From contig NZ_JAMZDX010000005.1 of assembly GCF_024172095.1 (NCBI RefSeq), positions 1-64,000 of the forward strand: DNA of 64,000 bases. Direction: 5' to 3'. A program made the translations under genes and the position numbers. The notes beneath the pieces were generated by a model. It ran no database searches. It worked only from the letters and a program-made list of their open reading frames with translations, and was not told the origin of the DNA. The stretch comes from Kitasatospora cinereorecta. Its GTDB lineage: Bacteria > Actinomycetota > Actinomycetes > Streptomycetales > Streptomycetaceae. Shown one piece after another: positions 33,800 through 42,569 of this stretch (positions are counted from its first letter, which is position 1; every line of letters starts with the position of its first letter).

Positions 33800-34450
33800 G
33801 TGGCCTACCAGCTGGTGATCTTCGACAACGACGGCGTGCTCGTCGACAGCGAGCCGACGGCGCACCGGATCCTGTCCGACTACCTCACCGAGCTCGGCTA
33901 CCCGACCACGCTGGAGGAGTCCTTCCGGTACTTCCTCGGCAACGCGGGCCGCAATGTGCACCGGGTGATCGCCGACCGCTACCGGGGCACCCTGCCGGAC
34001 GACTTCACGGCCCGCTGCCACGACCGGGTGTTCGCCGCGTTCCGCGAGGGGCTGGCCGCCACCGCGGACGCCGGCGCGGTCCTGACCGAGCTGCGCCGCC
34101 GGGGTGTCCCGTACTGCCTGGCGTCCTCCTCCGATCATGCCTGGATCGAACTCGCACTGGAGCAGGCCGGGCTGCGCCCGCACCTGCCGGCGGAGCTGGT
34201 GTTCAGCGCGCAGGACGTGAACGGCGTGGGCAAGCCCGCACCGGACCTGTTCCTGCACGCGGCGGCCGCGTTCGGGGTGGATCCGGGCGAGTGCCTGGTG
34301 GTCGAGGACAGTCCCAACGGCGTGCTGGCCGCCCGTGCGGCAGGAATGGACGTGCTCGGCTTCACGGCGCTGATGCCGGCCGAGCGGCTGACCGAGGCCG
34401 GGGCGACGGGAGTGATCGAGCGGCTCCCGCAGCTGCTCGAACGGGTCTGA
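33800..34450 (+). CDS. HAD-superfamily phosphatase (beta-phosphoglucomutase-like)
   Basis: A 216-residue HAD hydrolase. The nucleophile motif Phe-Asp-Asn-Asp-Gly-Val-Leu-Val-Asp-Ser begins at residue 8, motif II is Ala-Ser-Ser-Ser near 109, the motif III Lys is in Gly-Lys-Pro-Ala-Pro-Asp near 148, and the motif IV acid pair is in Val-Val-Glu-Asp-Ser near 168. The helical cap between motifs I and II fits the sugar-phosphate phosphatase subgroup. It starts at a GTG nine bases after the MocR stop and may be co-transcribed. Substrate unknown. Confidence 0.9.
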   Translation: MAYQLVIFDNDGVLVDSEPTAHRILSDYLTELGYPTTLEESFRYFLGNAGRNVHRVIADRYRGTLPDDFTARCHDRVFAAFREGLAATADAGAVLTELRRRGVPYCLASSSDHAWIELALEQAGLRPHLPAELVFSAQDVNGVGKPAPDLFLHAAAAFGVDPGECLVVEDSPNGVLAARAAGMDVLGFTALMPAERLTEAGATGVIERLPQLLERV

Positions 34451-34604
34451 CGACGCCCGCCACCGGTCCACCCCGCCCGGTGGCCGGTGGCCCGGAGGGC
34501 GCTTGACAGGGCGGGCGGGGTTCGAAGACTGAGGACGTGTCGGCCGGTACGGACGGGGATTCCCGGGTACCGGTCGGCGGCGGCGCGGAGGGGAGTGCGC
34601 GGAC

Positions 34605-36842
34605 ATGCAGCAGGACAGCGGCGAGGGGTCGCCGAGCACACCGTCGAACGGGCCCGACCCGTGGGCGCCGCCGAACCCGGCCAACCCCTGGGCGGCACCG
34701 ACCGCGGCGGCGGCCGAAGGGTCGTCCGCGGCGCCGTCGGCGCAGCCGTACCCGTGGATCCCGCCGATGCCGACCCGGCCGCCGGGTCCGCCGCGGCGGG
34801 CGTGGTGGCGGCGGCGCCTCGTACTCGGCGTCGGGGCGGGCGGCCTGGCCCTGGCGGTGGCGGCCGGCGTGCTGGTGTGGCGGGGCGGGGAGGACGCCGC
34901 GGCGGCGGACGCCGCGAACCGGGCACCGTTCTACCTCGCGGTGTACAACCTGTTCGGCGAGCCCGCCGTGCACTACACCGGGTCGGCGTCCGGGGCCACC
35001 TCCTGGGACCTGACGGTGACCGCCGACGACGAGACCCTGGGCACGGTCACCTCCGAGGGGAACCGGTTCGACCTGCTGGCGGTCGGCGGGCGGACCTATC
35101 TCAAGCCCCCGTCCGGCCGGTTGGCCGACTACGCCGGCAGCACGCCCCGCGCGATGCTGGAGGGCAAGTGGCTGACCGGGAACCCGGCGCTGACCGATCT
35201 GGTCCCCGAGCTGCCGGGTTCGCCGTCCACCTTCGCGAGCCGGCTGTGGACCGCGCTGGACATGGCCCGGCACTTCCCGGCGGCGGGCGCCGCACCGACC
35301 CGGATCGACGGTCAGGACGCGCTCACCGTCTCCACCTCGCTGGGGACACTGGCGGTCTCGGCCACCGCCCCGTACCGGGTGCTGCGCATCGACCCGGAGC
35401 CGTCGGCCAAGAACGCCGCCGCGCTGGGCGGTCCCACCCGGATCCCGGTGGCCCTCGCCGCCGCGCCGGACGTGGTGTCGGCGGCCGGCCAGGGTCCGGG
35501 CACGGTGGCGCTGAGCCCGCTGGCCCCCGCCGAAGTGGGCCAGACGTACGACGCGCTGATCGACCGGACCAGGACGCTGAGCAGCGCGGTCGACCTCGGC
35601 GTCGGCTTCGACTTCAACCAGACCGGCAACCTGGCCTGTTCGGACTCGTGCACGGTCACCGAGCACGTCACCACGTCCACCGCGGCGGGCCGCAGCACCA
35701 AGCTGACCGGGAACGTGACCGCCGTGCTGAACGCGGACGTGACCCTCAACGGCGAGGCCGCCGGCAGCTGCAGCCAGACCGCCGAGCTGCCGCTGAACGG
35801 CAGCGGGACGATCAGCTGCGTGGACTCCGCCATCGCACCGGTGGTGGCGAAGATCAAGGCGCAGAAGCAGCAGGAGGCCGACCAGCAGGCGCAGGCCCAG
35901 GGCCGCAACGTCACCCTCCAGTACACCCTGGACTACCGCGCGCAGGTCTCGCTCACCGCCGTCGCCCAGGGCCAGGCCGAGGTCGACCAGGAGGTGAAGG
36001 GCCAGCAGACCCGCAAGGACCAGGCGGTCCGCACCGCCCAGGACAACGCCGGGCAGCAGCCGGACTGCGGCCAGGACAGCTTCCTCGCCGGCACCGGCGT
36101 GCTGGCCGCCGACGGTTCGGCGGTGCCGATCCAGGAGCTCGGGGCGGGCGACCGGGTCCGCAACGCGGTGGCCGGCGCCACCGACCTCCAGGCCCACCCG
36201 GTGGACGCCGTGGTGGTGACCGACACCGACCGGGACTTCGTGGCACTCGGCGTGGACGGCCCGCAGGGCGGCGGCGAGCTGGGGGTGACCGCGCACCACC
36301 TGTTCTACGACCTGACCACCGCCGCCTGGACGCCCGCCGCCGAGCTGCACCCCGGCGACCTGCTGCAGAGCACCGGCACCGCACGGGCCACGGTCCGCTC
36401 GGTGCACCCGTACCGGGGCGCCGCGCGCACGTTCAACCTGTCCGTCGCCGGGGTGCACAGCTACTTCGTGCTGGCCGGCGGCACCCCCGTGCTGGTGCAC
36501 AACTGCCCGATGAAGCGCGACGCCAAGGCGCTCAAGGGCGTCAAGGTGCCGCGCACGTACGAGGGTCTGGACATCGCCCACACCCGGCAGAACCACGTGC
36601 CCGGCAAGGACGGCCTGGCGCCGGGCAAGGACGCCTGGCCGGCGACCATCACCGACCCGCAGCTGGAGGACATCGCCCGCCAGGCGCTCCGCAACACCCC
36701 GCGGGTGATCGGCTACGATCCGAACACCGGGATGGTGCAGGCGGTGGCGATGGTGAACGGGGTCCCGGTCCAGTTCCAGATCCCGCGCGGCGGCGGGCAG
36801 ATGAGGTCGATCTACCCGCTGCGGCCGTGGCCCGGGAAGTGA
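34605..36842 (+). CDS. Polymorphic-toxin-like membrane protein with pretoxin Hint domain
   Basis: A 745-residue protein. The order is a Pro-rich cytoplasmic N-terminus (1-65), one membrane helix (about 67-85), a lipoprotein-like extracellular region (about 95-480) ending in a Gln/Asp-rich stretch, a Hint autoprocessing domain (about 490-634) and a 110-residue C-terminal domain. The Hint starts at a Ser-Phe-Leu-Ala-Gly-Thr motif (Ser in place of the usual Cys), has Thr-Ala-His-His in the middle and ends Val-His-Asn-Cys at residues 631-634, the expected cleavage point. The C-terminal domain contains a His-Thr-Arg-Gln-Asn-His-Val motif and ends with Arg-Ser-Ile-Tyr-Pro, suggestive of a small RNase-type toxin; the fold is not certain. 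A likely immunity gene follows. Confidence 0.7.
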   Translation: MQQDSGEGSPSTPSNGPDPWAPPNPANPWAAPTAAAAEGSSAAPSAQPYPWIPPMPTRPPGPPRRAWWRRRLVLGVGAGGLALAVAAGVLVWRGGEDAAAADAANRAPFYLAVYNLFGEPAVHYTGSASGATSWDLTVTADDETLGTVTSEGNRFDLLAVGGRTYLKPPSGRLADYAGSTPRAMLEGKWLTGNPALTDLVPELPGSPSTFASRLWTALDMARHFPAAGAAPTRIDGQDALTVSTSLGTLAVSATAPYRVLRIDPEPSAKNAAALGGPTRIPVALAAAPDVVSAAGQGPGTVALSPLAPAEVGQTYDALIDRTRTLSSAVDLGVGFDFNQTGNLACSDSCTVTEHVTTSTAAGRSTKLTGNVTAVLNADVTLNGEAAGSCSQTAELPLNGSGTISCVDSAIAPVVAKIKAQKQQEADQQAQAQGRNVTLQYTLDYRAQVSLTAVAQGQAEVDQEVKGQQTRKDQAVRTAQDNAGQQPDCGQDSFLAGTGVLAADGSAVPIQELGAGDRVRNAVAGATDLQAHPVDAVVVTDTDRDFVALGVDGPQGGGELGVTAHHLFYDLTTAAWTPAAELHPGDLLQSTGTARATVRSVHPYRGAARTFNLSVAGVHSYFVLAGGTPVLVHNCPMKRDAKALKGVKVPRTYEGLDIAHTRQNHVPGKDGLAPGKDAWPATITDPQLEDIARQALRNTPRVIGYDPNTGMVQAVAMVNGVPVQFQIPRGGGQMRSIYPLRPWPGK

Positions 36843-36888
36843 GCCCGGCTGGGAACGAGACCGGCGACCGGACGGAGGGCGGCGGACG

Positions 36889-37344
36889 GTGAGCGCGCTG
36901 GAGATCTCCCTCGCCGCCCTGCGGCTGGACCGGGCGGCGCCCCCGCTGGTCGCCGGCGAGGTCTGGTTCACCCTGGACGGGGTGGACTTCCCGGCCGCGC
37001 ACTGGAGCGACTCGCCGCTCTCCGTCCTCGGCTCGCTGGCCGAGGCGGTGCGGCACGCCGCTGCGGGCCGGGCCGCGGACGTGTACTTCTTCGACGGTCC
37101 CTACTACCTGCGGCTGGCCCCCGGGCCCGGCGGCACCATCCGGGCGGCCGGGGTCTGCGACCGCGAGGGCTGGGTCTCCGGCAGCGGGGAGGGCACGGTG
37201 CAGGCCGAGTGCACCACCACCGCGGCCGAGCTGACCGAGCTGTACGGTCAGGCGCTGATCGCCGTCGAGCGCTGGGCCCGTGACGCGGGCGCGCCGCAGC
37301 TCCTGGACGGCTTCCCCCGCCCCGGGGACCGCCCAGGGAGTTGA
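36889..37344 (+). CDS. Probable immunity protein for the upstream toxin-like protein
   Basis: A 151-residue soluble protein not assigned to a family. It is rich in beta-strand-like alternation with an Asp-Phe-Pro-Ala-Ala-His-Trp-Ser-Asp segment near residue 40 and a Tyr-Phe-Phe-Asp-Gly-Pro-Tyr-Tyr segment near 68, with no signal peptide. It starts 46 bases after the Hint/toxin gene and is small and acidic. Position and composition suggest an immunity protein. This is inferred from genomic context, not from a recognised domain. Confidence 0.6.
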   Translation: MSALEISLAALRLDRAAPPLVAGEVWFTLDGVDFPAAHWSDSPLSVLGSLAEAVRHAAAGRAADVYFFDGPYYLRLAPGPGGTIRAAGVCDREGWVSGSGEGTVQAECTTTAAELTELYGQALIAVERWARDAGAPQLLDGFPRPGDRPGS

Positions 37345-37347
37345 GGG

Positions 37348-38706
37348 TCAGCTCCCCTCGGCGAGCCGCGCGTGCGCGGCGTGGACGGCCAGGTAGCGGC
37401 GGTGCACGTCCTCGCGGTCGGCCTCCTCCGGGACGGAGTCGCGGTTCAGCCGCTCGATCATCTCGGCCTGCCGCAGCAGGACCCGCCGCTGCTCCTCGGT
37501 GGTGGTCTCGGCCATGATCTCCACCAGCGCGTCCAGCTGCCGGATCAGCACGGCGGGCATCCCGGCGGCGGACTGACGGATCTTCTCGAAGGCCCGCTCG
37601 ACCAGCCGTTCGTAGCTGACCGGTACGGTCATCACCCGGATGTACCCGAGGTCGTCGCGGTGGACCGGGTCGGGCTGCCAGTTCGCGGCCACCCGGCACA
37701 GCCCCTCCCCCAGCCAGTCGATGCAGGTGAGGGTGGTGAAGGTGTCGTTGACGGCGGTGGACAGCGCCCGGATGGCGATCTCCACCAGCTGGTCGACGGC
37801 GAAGGCGATGTCCTGGGCGAGGGTGCGGGTGGAGCCGGTGATGTGGGCGCGGGCGAAGCTGCGGGCCACCTCGGGGGCGGCCGAGGGGGGCCAGACGGTG
37901 GCCAGCGGGTGGCCCTGGACCAGGAAGTGGCCGGGCCGGTGGTCCAGCCGGATCACCGCGTCGAGCTCCGCCGCCAGCCGGACCAGGGTCCGGTGCCGGA
38001 CGAACTGCAGGTAGCCGCTGGCCGGGGCCGGGACCCGGGCGCCGGTCGCGTCCAGCCGGGCCTGCAGCTCGGCCGCGGTCGGCCCGCGCGCCTCGCCGCC
38101 CGACCACTGCGGCTGGCCGCCACCCGCCTCGATCGCCGCGGACAGCTCCGACGCGATGGAGGCGATCACCCGGGGCAGCTGGATGGAGGTGGCGATGTGG
38201 TGGATGAAGAAGATCAGCACCGCCAGGTCGGCCAGCACCAGCACCATGCACGCGGTGATCGACAGGTGCGGGACGAAGTCGCCGCTGGCCGCCGGGCCGA
38301 TCGAGACCAGGGAGAGGATCGCGTACACGAAGGTGCCGACGAAGGTGCCGAGCGTGAGCTGGGTGGTGCGGTCCCGGATGAAGGTCCGCAGCATCCGGGG
38401 GCCGAACTGGGTGGAGGCCAGGGTCAGCGTCACGATCATGATCGAGAAGACCACGCCGACGACGGTGATCAGCGCCGCGGCGATGGCGGCGAGGATCTGC
38501 CGGGCGGCGTCCGCGGTTCCGCTGATCACCCACGGGGGCAGCGTCAGCTCGCCCCGGCTGGCGGCCCGGTCCAGCGACCAGGTGACGAAGAAGAACCCGA
38601 CCGCGAGGACGATCTCGAAGGTCGGCACGACCCACAGGTTGGTGCGCAGCGCCTCCCGTCGCCACTGCGCCTCCAGGTGGACCCCGCTGATCATCGTGCC
38701 CACCAC
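37348..38706 (-). CDS. DUF2254 membrane protein
   Basis: A 452-residue protein with four hydrophobic segments in the first 190 residues (about 24-45, 68-95, 115-140, 150-175) and a cytoplasmic C-terminal region. Conserved DUF2254 features include Ser-Thr-Gln-Phe-Gly-Pro-Arg after helix 2 and a Thr-Ala-Val-Asn-Asp-Thr-Phe-Thr motif near residue 320. The function of the family is not known. The GTG start at 38706 has weak upstream purines; the ATG at 38694 is an alternative. It is convergent with the immunity gene, which stops four bases away. Confidence 0.88.
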   Translation of the reverse strand: MVGTMISGVHLEAQWRREALRTNLWVVPTFEIVLAVGFFFVTWSLDRAASRGELTLPPWVISGTADAARQILAAIAAALITVVGVVFSIMIVTLTLASTQFGPRMLRTFIRDRTTQLTLGTFVGTFVYAILSLVSIGPAASGDFVPHLSITACMVLVLADLAVLIFFIHHIATSIQLPRVIASIASELSAAIEAGGGQPQWSGGEARGPTAAELQARLDATGARVPAPASGYLQFVRHRTLVRLAAELDAVIRLDHRPGHFLVQGHPLATVWPPSAAPEVARSFARAHITGSTRTLAQDIAFAVDQLVEIAIRALSTAVNDTFTTLTCIDWLGEGLCRVAANWQPDPVHRDDLGYIRVMTVPVSYERLVERAFEKIRQSAAGMPAVLIRQLDALVEIMAETTTEEQRRVLLRQAEMIERLNRDSVPEEADREDVHRRYLAVHAAHARLAEGS

Positions 38707-38740
38707 CCGTCCCGTGCGCCCATTTCCCCACTAAACACGG

Positions 38741-38772
38741 GGCCGGGCCGCGCCGTCGCGCCCGACCCGGCC
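38741..38772 (-). terminator. Imperfect GC hairpin after the molybdenum hydroxylase genes
   Basis: GGCCGGGCCGCGC and GCGCCCGACCCGGCC face each other across a short loop, with mismatches in mid-stem. It lies 33 bases past the hydroxylase stop (38805). It is a modest terminator candidate. Confidence 0.35.
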
Positions 38773-38804
38773 GCCGCCGCCCGAACGGACCAATCGGGGC
38801 CGGG

Positions 38805-41558
38805 TCAGGCCTGGGCCCTCTCATTCCGCCGGTGCTCGTCGATGGCCTGCCAGACCTTGTCCCGGAGGAACGGCGCCTCGGTGAAGCGGATGCCGGTGGC
38901 GTCCCGCAGGGCGTTGGCGAACGCGGGCGGCACCGGGTTGAACGGGCTCTCGGACATCGACTTGGCGCCGAGCGGGCCGATCGCGTCCGAGGTCTCGCTG
39001 AAGTGGACCTCGGTGCGCGGCACGTCCGCGTACGCGGGCAGCCGGTAGCGGCGGAAGGCGGCGGTGGTGACCTCGCCCCCCTCGTCGAGGAGCACCTGCT
39101 CGAACAGGGTGGCGCCGAGCGCCTGCGCCACCCCGCCCTCGACCTGGCCGCGGCACTGCAGCGGGTTCATCACCCGGCCGGCGTCGGCGCCGTGGACGCT
39201 GCGCAGGATCCGGATCTCGCCGGTGTCCGGGTCGACGGCGATCCGGAACCACTGCGAGTTGAAGGCGATCGAACGCGGCGAGCCGCCGAAGTGGCCGTCC
39301 GCGGTGAGCCCCACGCCCTGGCCCCGGGCCGCCTCGAAGATCTCCTTCAGCGGGACCGGCCGCCCGTCGCAGTCCACCGAGTCCGCGGTGAGCTTCAGCA
39401 GGCTGCGCGGGGTGCGGGCGTACTCGGCGGTGAAGGACAGGATCTGCTCGGCGAGCGCGTTGGCGGCCTTCATCACGGCCTTGCCCGCGACGACCGTCCC
39501 GGCCGAGCCGAAGGCTCCGGTGTCGTGCCTGACGACGTCGGTGTCGGACTGCCGGATCGCGATCCGGTCCACCGTCGTCCCCAGCGCCCCCGCGGTGATC
39601 TGCTGGTGCACGGTGGTGGTGCCGTTGCCGAACTCCGCCGTGCCGACGGCGATGTCGTACGTGCCGTCCTCCAGCAGCTTGACCGTGGCGTCGGCGATGT
39701 GGCCGCCGGGCGGACCGCAGGCGATCGCCGCCATGGCGAAGCCCTGGCCCACCAGCCAGCCCTCCGGGGCGAGTTCGGCACTGGTGTCGTTCGCGAGGGC
39801 GGTGCGGACGACACCGAGGCACTGGTCGAGGCCGTAGGAGGCGATGTGCAGGTCCTCCTCCTCGCCGAGCGGGCCCTCCATGTGCTCGCCGGGGCCGATG
39901 ATGTTCTTCTCGCGCAGCACCAGCGGGTCGATGTCCAGCCGTCGGGCGAGTTCGTCCATCGCCGACTCCACCGCGAAGGTCACCTGGCCCAGCCCGTAGC
40001 CGCGGAACGCGCCGGCGGGCACGCCGTTGGTGTACACCGAGTAGGCGTCGACCTTCTTGTGCGGCGCCCGGTAGACACCCATCGACTCGCCGACGCTGTG
40101 GAACATCACCGCCGGCCCGTGATTGCCGTACGCGCCGGTGTTGGCGACCACCCGGAACCGGATCGCCGTCAGCGTCCCGTCGCGCTTGGCGCCGAGCTTC
40201 ACCGTGATCCGGAACGGATGCCGGGTGGTGGCGCCGTAGAACTGCTCGGCACGGGTGAACTCCAGCTTCACCGGGCGGTGCAGCTTCATCGCCGCGAGCA
40301 CCGCGATGTCCTCGGTGAGCATCTCCTGCTTGCCGCCGAACCCGCCGCCGACCCGGCCCGCGACCACCCGCACCTTCTCCATCGGCAGGTCGTACAGGTC
40401 GCACAGGGCCCGCCGGGTCAGGAACGGCACCTGGGTGGAGGACCGGACCACGATCCGCTCCTCGCCGGTCTCCTCGGACTCCTCGAAGTACGCGACGCAG
40501 CCGTGCGTCTCCAGGCTCGCGTGCTGCACCCGCTGGGTCAGAAAGGTCTCCTCGTAGACCACGTCGGCCTCGGCGAAGCCCGCCTCGACGTCGCCCAGCT
40601 CGCCGTGGGCCTCACCGCAGACGTTGTTCTCGGCCCGGGCGATCCGGGTCTCCGGGCCCTTGGGGTGGATCACCGGGGCGCCGGGCAGCATGGCCAGGTC
40701 CGGGTCGAGGACGTACGGGAGCTGCTCGTACGCGACCACGATCCTCCGGCAGCCCTCCTCGGCGGCGCCCTCGCTCTCGGCGACCACGGCGGCGACCCGC
40801 TGGCCGACGAAGCGGACCACGTCGTCCAGCACCCGGGTGTCGTCCGGGTCCTCGGTCGGATGCTCGTGCCGGGCCGAGGAGTACAGCTTCTCGGGCGCGT
40901 CGTGGTGGGTGAACACCGCGACCACGCCGGGGACGCGCAGCGCCGCCGCGGTGTCGATGGAGACGATCCGGGCGTGCGGGTGCGGGGAGCGCAGCAGCTT
41001 CATGTGCAGCAGGCCGTCGACGGCGAGGTCGAAGGTGTACCGGGCGGTGCCGGTGACCACCTGCGGTCCGGCGGGGGCACCGAGGCTGCGGCCGACCGCC
41101 TGCCCGGCGCACGGCTGCTCGGTGTGCCGGACCCCGCGGATCGAGTCCTCGATCGCCCGGTAGCCGGTGCACCGGCACAGGTTGCCCTTCAACGCCCGCG
41201 GCAGGTCGGCCAGGTGCTCCTCGGTGAAGGCGGAGGCGGTCATCAGCATCCCGGCCGTACAGAAGCCGCACTGGAAGCCCTGGGCGTCGAGGAACTGCTG
41301 CTGCACCGGGTGGAGTTCGCCGTCCTTCGCCAGGCCCTCCACGGTGGTGACCGAGCGGCCCTCGGCGCGCAGCGCGGGGTAGAGGCAGCTGTGCACCGGT
41401 TCGCCGTCCACCTGGACGGTGCAGGCGCCGCAGTCGCCCGCGTCGCAGCCCTTCTTCACCCCGAACCAGCCGCGCTCGCGCAGGTAGGTGCGCAGGCACT
41501 GGCCGGCTCTCGGCTCGTGGTCGACGTCCTCGCCGTTGACCCGGATCGAGAAGCTCAC
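38805..41558 (-). CDS. Molybdenum hydroxylase, fused [2Fe-2S] and Mo-cofactor subunits (xanthine dehydrogenase family)
   Basis: A 917-residue fusion. Residues 1-160 carry the plant-type cluster (Cys-Asp-Ala-Gly-Asp-Cys-Gly-Ala-Cys) and the second cluster (Cys-Gly-Phe-Cys, then Cys-Arg-Cys). Residues about 165-910 are the molybdopterin-binding region with Gly-Gly-Gly-Phe-Gly-Gly-Lys near 400, Ala-Phe-Arg-Gly-Tyr-Gly near 515 and an active-site region holding Glu in Lys-Ser-Met-Ser-Glu-Ser near 880. In most bacterial enzymes these subunits are separate; XdhD-like proteins are fused in this order. The GTG start overlaps the FAD-subunit stop, so both are co-translated. It probably hydroxylates a purine or N-heterocycle; the substrate is unknown. 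Confidence 0.92.
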   Translation of the reverse strand: MSFSIRVNGEDVDHEPRAGQCLRTYLRERGWFGVKKGCDAGDCGACTVQVDGEPVHSCLYPALRAEGRSVTTVEGLAKDGELHPVQQQFLDAQGFQCGFCTAGMLMTASAFTEEHLADLPRALKGNLCRCTGYRAIEDSIRGVRHTEQPCAGQAVGRSLGAPAGPQVVTGTARYTFDLAVDGLLHMKLLRSPHPHARIVSIDTAAALRVPGVVAVFTHHDAPEKLYSSARHEHPTEDPDDTRVLDDVVRFVGQRVAAVVAESEGAAEEGCRRIVVAYEQLPYVLDPDLAMLPGAPVIHPKGPETRIARAENNVCGEAHGELGDVEAGFAEADVVYEETFLTQRVQHASLETHGCVAYFEESEETGEERIVVRSSTQVPFLTRRALCDLYDLPMEKVRVVAGRVGGGFGGKQEMLTEDIAVLAAMKLHRPVKLEFTRAEQFYGATTRHPFRITVKLGAKRDGTLTAIRFRVVANTGAYGNHGPAVMFHSVGESMGVYRAPHKKVDAYSVYTNGVPAGAFRGYGLGQVTFAVESAMDELARRLDIDPLVLREKNIIGPGEHMEGPLGEEEDLHIASYGLDQCLGVVRTALANDTSAELAPEGWLVGQGFAMAAIACGPPGGHIADATVKLLEDGTYDIAVGTAEFGNGTTTVHQQITAGALGTTVDRIAIRQSDTDVVRHDTGAFGSAGTVVAGKAVMKAANALAEQILSFTAEYARTPRSLLKLTADSVDCDGRPVPLKEIFEAARGQGVGLTADGHFGGSPRSIAFNSQWFRIAVDPDTGEIRILRSVHGADAGRVMNPLQCRGQVEGGVAQALGATLFEQVLLDEGGEVTTAAFRRYRLPAYADVPRTEVHFSETSDAIGPLGAKSMSESPFNPVPPAFANALRDATGIRFTEAPFLRDKVWQAIDEHRRNERAQA

Positions 41559-42379
41559 CGCCCGGCCTCCTCGATCAGTTCACGGCGGATCTCCTCGGCG
41601 AAGCGGAAGGTCATGTGCCGCCGCCAGACCGGGAGTCCGTGGATGTCGTCGAACCACTCCTCGGGCCGGACACCGTACTCAACGGCCTCGCGGACGGCCT
41701 CGGCGTTGGGCGGGACGGCGAAGCGCAGCTGGATCGGCCGCACCGTCGAGGCGGTGACGGTCAGCGCCAGCTCGCCGTCGATCGGGTCGCGGGCGCCGAT
41801 CAGCAGTGCGCCGGAGCGGCCGAGACCGTACAGCGACGCCTGGCGGAACGCCGTCCGACTCGCCAGTGCCCGGGCGGGGAGAGTGATCGACCGCAGCAGC
41901 TCACCGGGCTGAAGGACCTTGACCCCGGCGCCGATGACGAAGTCCTTCACCGGCACCTCGCGCACCTCGCCGCCCTGCGACAGCAGGGTGCACACCCCGT
42001 CCAGGGCGGCGGTCAGCGAGATCATCGGCCCGGCCGGCAGGCCGTTGCACAGGTTGCCGCCGACGGTGGCCATGTGCCAGATCTTCCAGGAGGCGAGGAA
42101 CGCCCGGCAGCACTGCTCCACCAGCGGCGCCGCCGTCCAGTCGGCGTCCCGCGCGAACCGCGACAGCTGGGCGACGGTGCAGGTCGCCGCGATCTCCAGG
42201 TCACCGGCCGCGGTCAGCCGGACCGGTTCCCAGCCCATCCGGCTGAGGTCGATCAACCGGCGGATGTGCGGCTGCGGCTCGGAGAACAGGTACGTCCCGC
42301 CGCCGAGCCAGGCGTCCCCGGGACGCCAGGTGTCGCGACGCCGCGCGTCGCGCATCTCCACCACCGTGTTCAGGTCCAC
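41555..42379 (-). CDS. Molybdenum hydroxylase FAD-binding subunit (CoxM/XdhB-like)
   Basis: A 274-residue subunit. The FAD motifs are Leu-Gly-Gly-Gly-Thr-Tyr near residue 22 and Ala-Thr-Val-Gly-Gly-Asn-Leu-Cys-Asn near 105. I place the start at the GTG 42379, because the open frame extending to 42745 encodes a Pro/Arg-rich stretch unlike the family, while this start gives the normal domain N-terminus. FAD passes electrons from the Fe-S clusters of the partner encoded by the overlapping next gene. Neighbouring ModA supplies molybdate for the cofactor, making a coherent functional unit. Confidence 0.88.
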   Translation of the reverse strand: MDLNTVVEMRDARRRDTWRPGDAWLGGGTYLFSEPQPHIRRLIDLSRMGWEPVRLTAAGDLEIAATCTVAQLSRFARDADWTAAPLVEQCCRAFLASWKIWHMATVGGNLCNGLPAGPMISLTAALDGVCTLLSQGGEVREVPVKDFVIGAGVKVLQPGELLRSITLPARALASRTAFRQASLYGLGRSGALLIGARDPIDGELALTVTASTVRPIQLRFAVPPNAEAVREAVEYGVRPEEWFDDIHGLPVWRRHMTFRFAEEIRRELIEEAGR

Positions 42380-42569
42380 CTGCCACCACCGCCGTCCTCG
42401 ACTCGATCGATACGGCGATTGAAGCAACGGCCGCAGGCGCGGACGAGTGGCCTCGTACACCACGCTTCCTCGGCCGACTTGGAGGATCAACCAGGCAGGC
42501 TCCCTCGCAGATGCCAGTCCGCTACGAGCAGTGTCCTTGCGGATGCAAGGCGCTATCCCTCGCGGCCGG

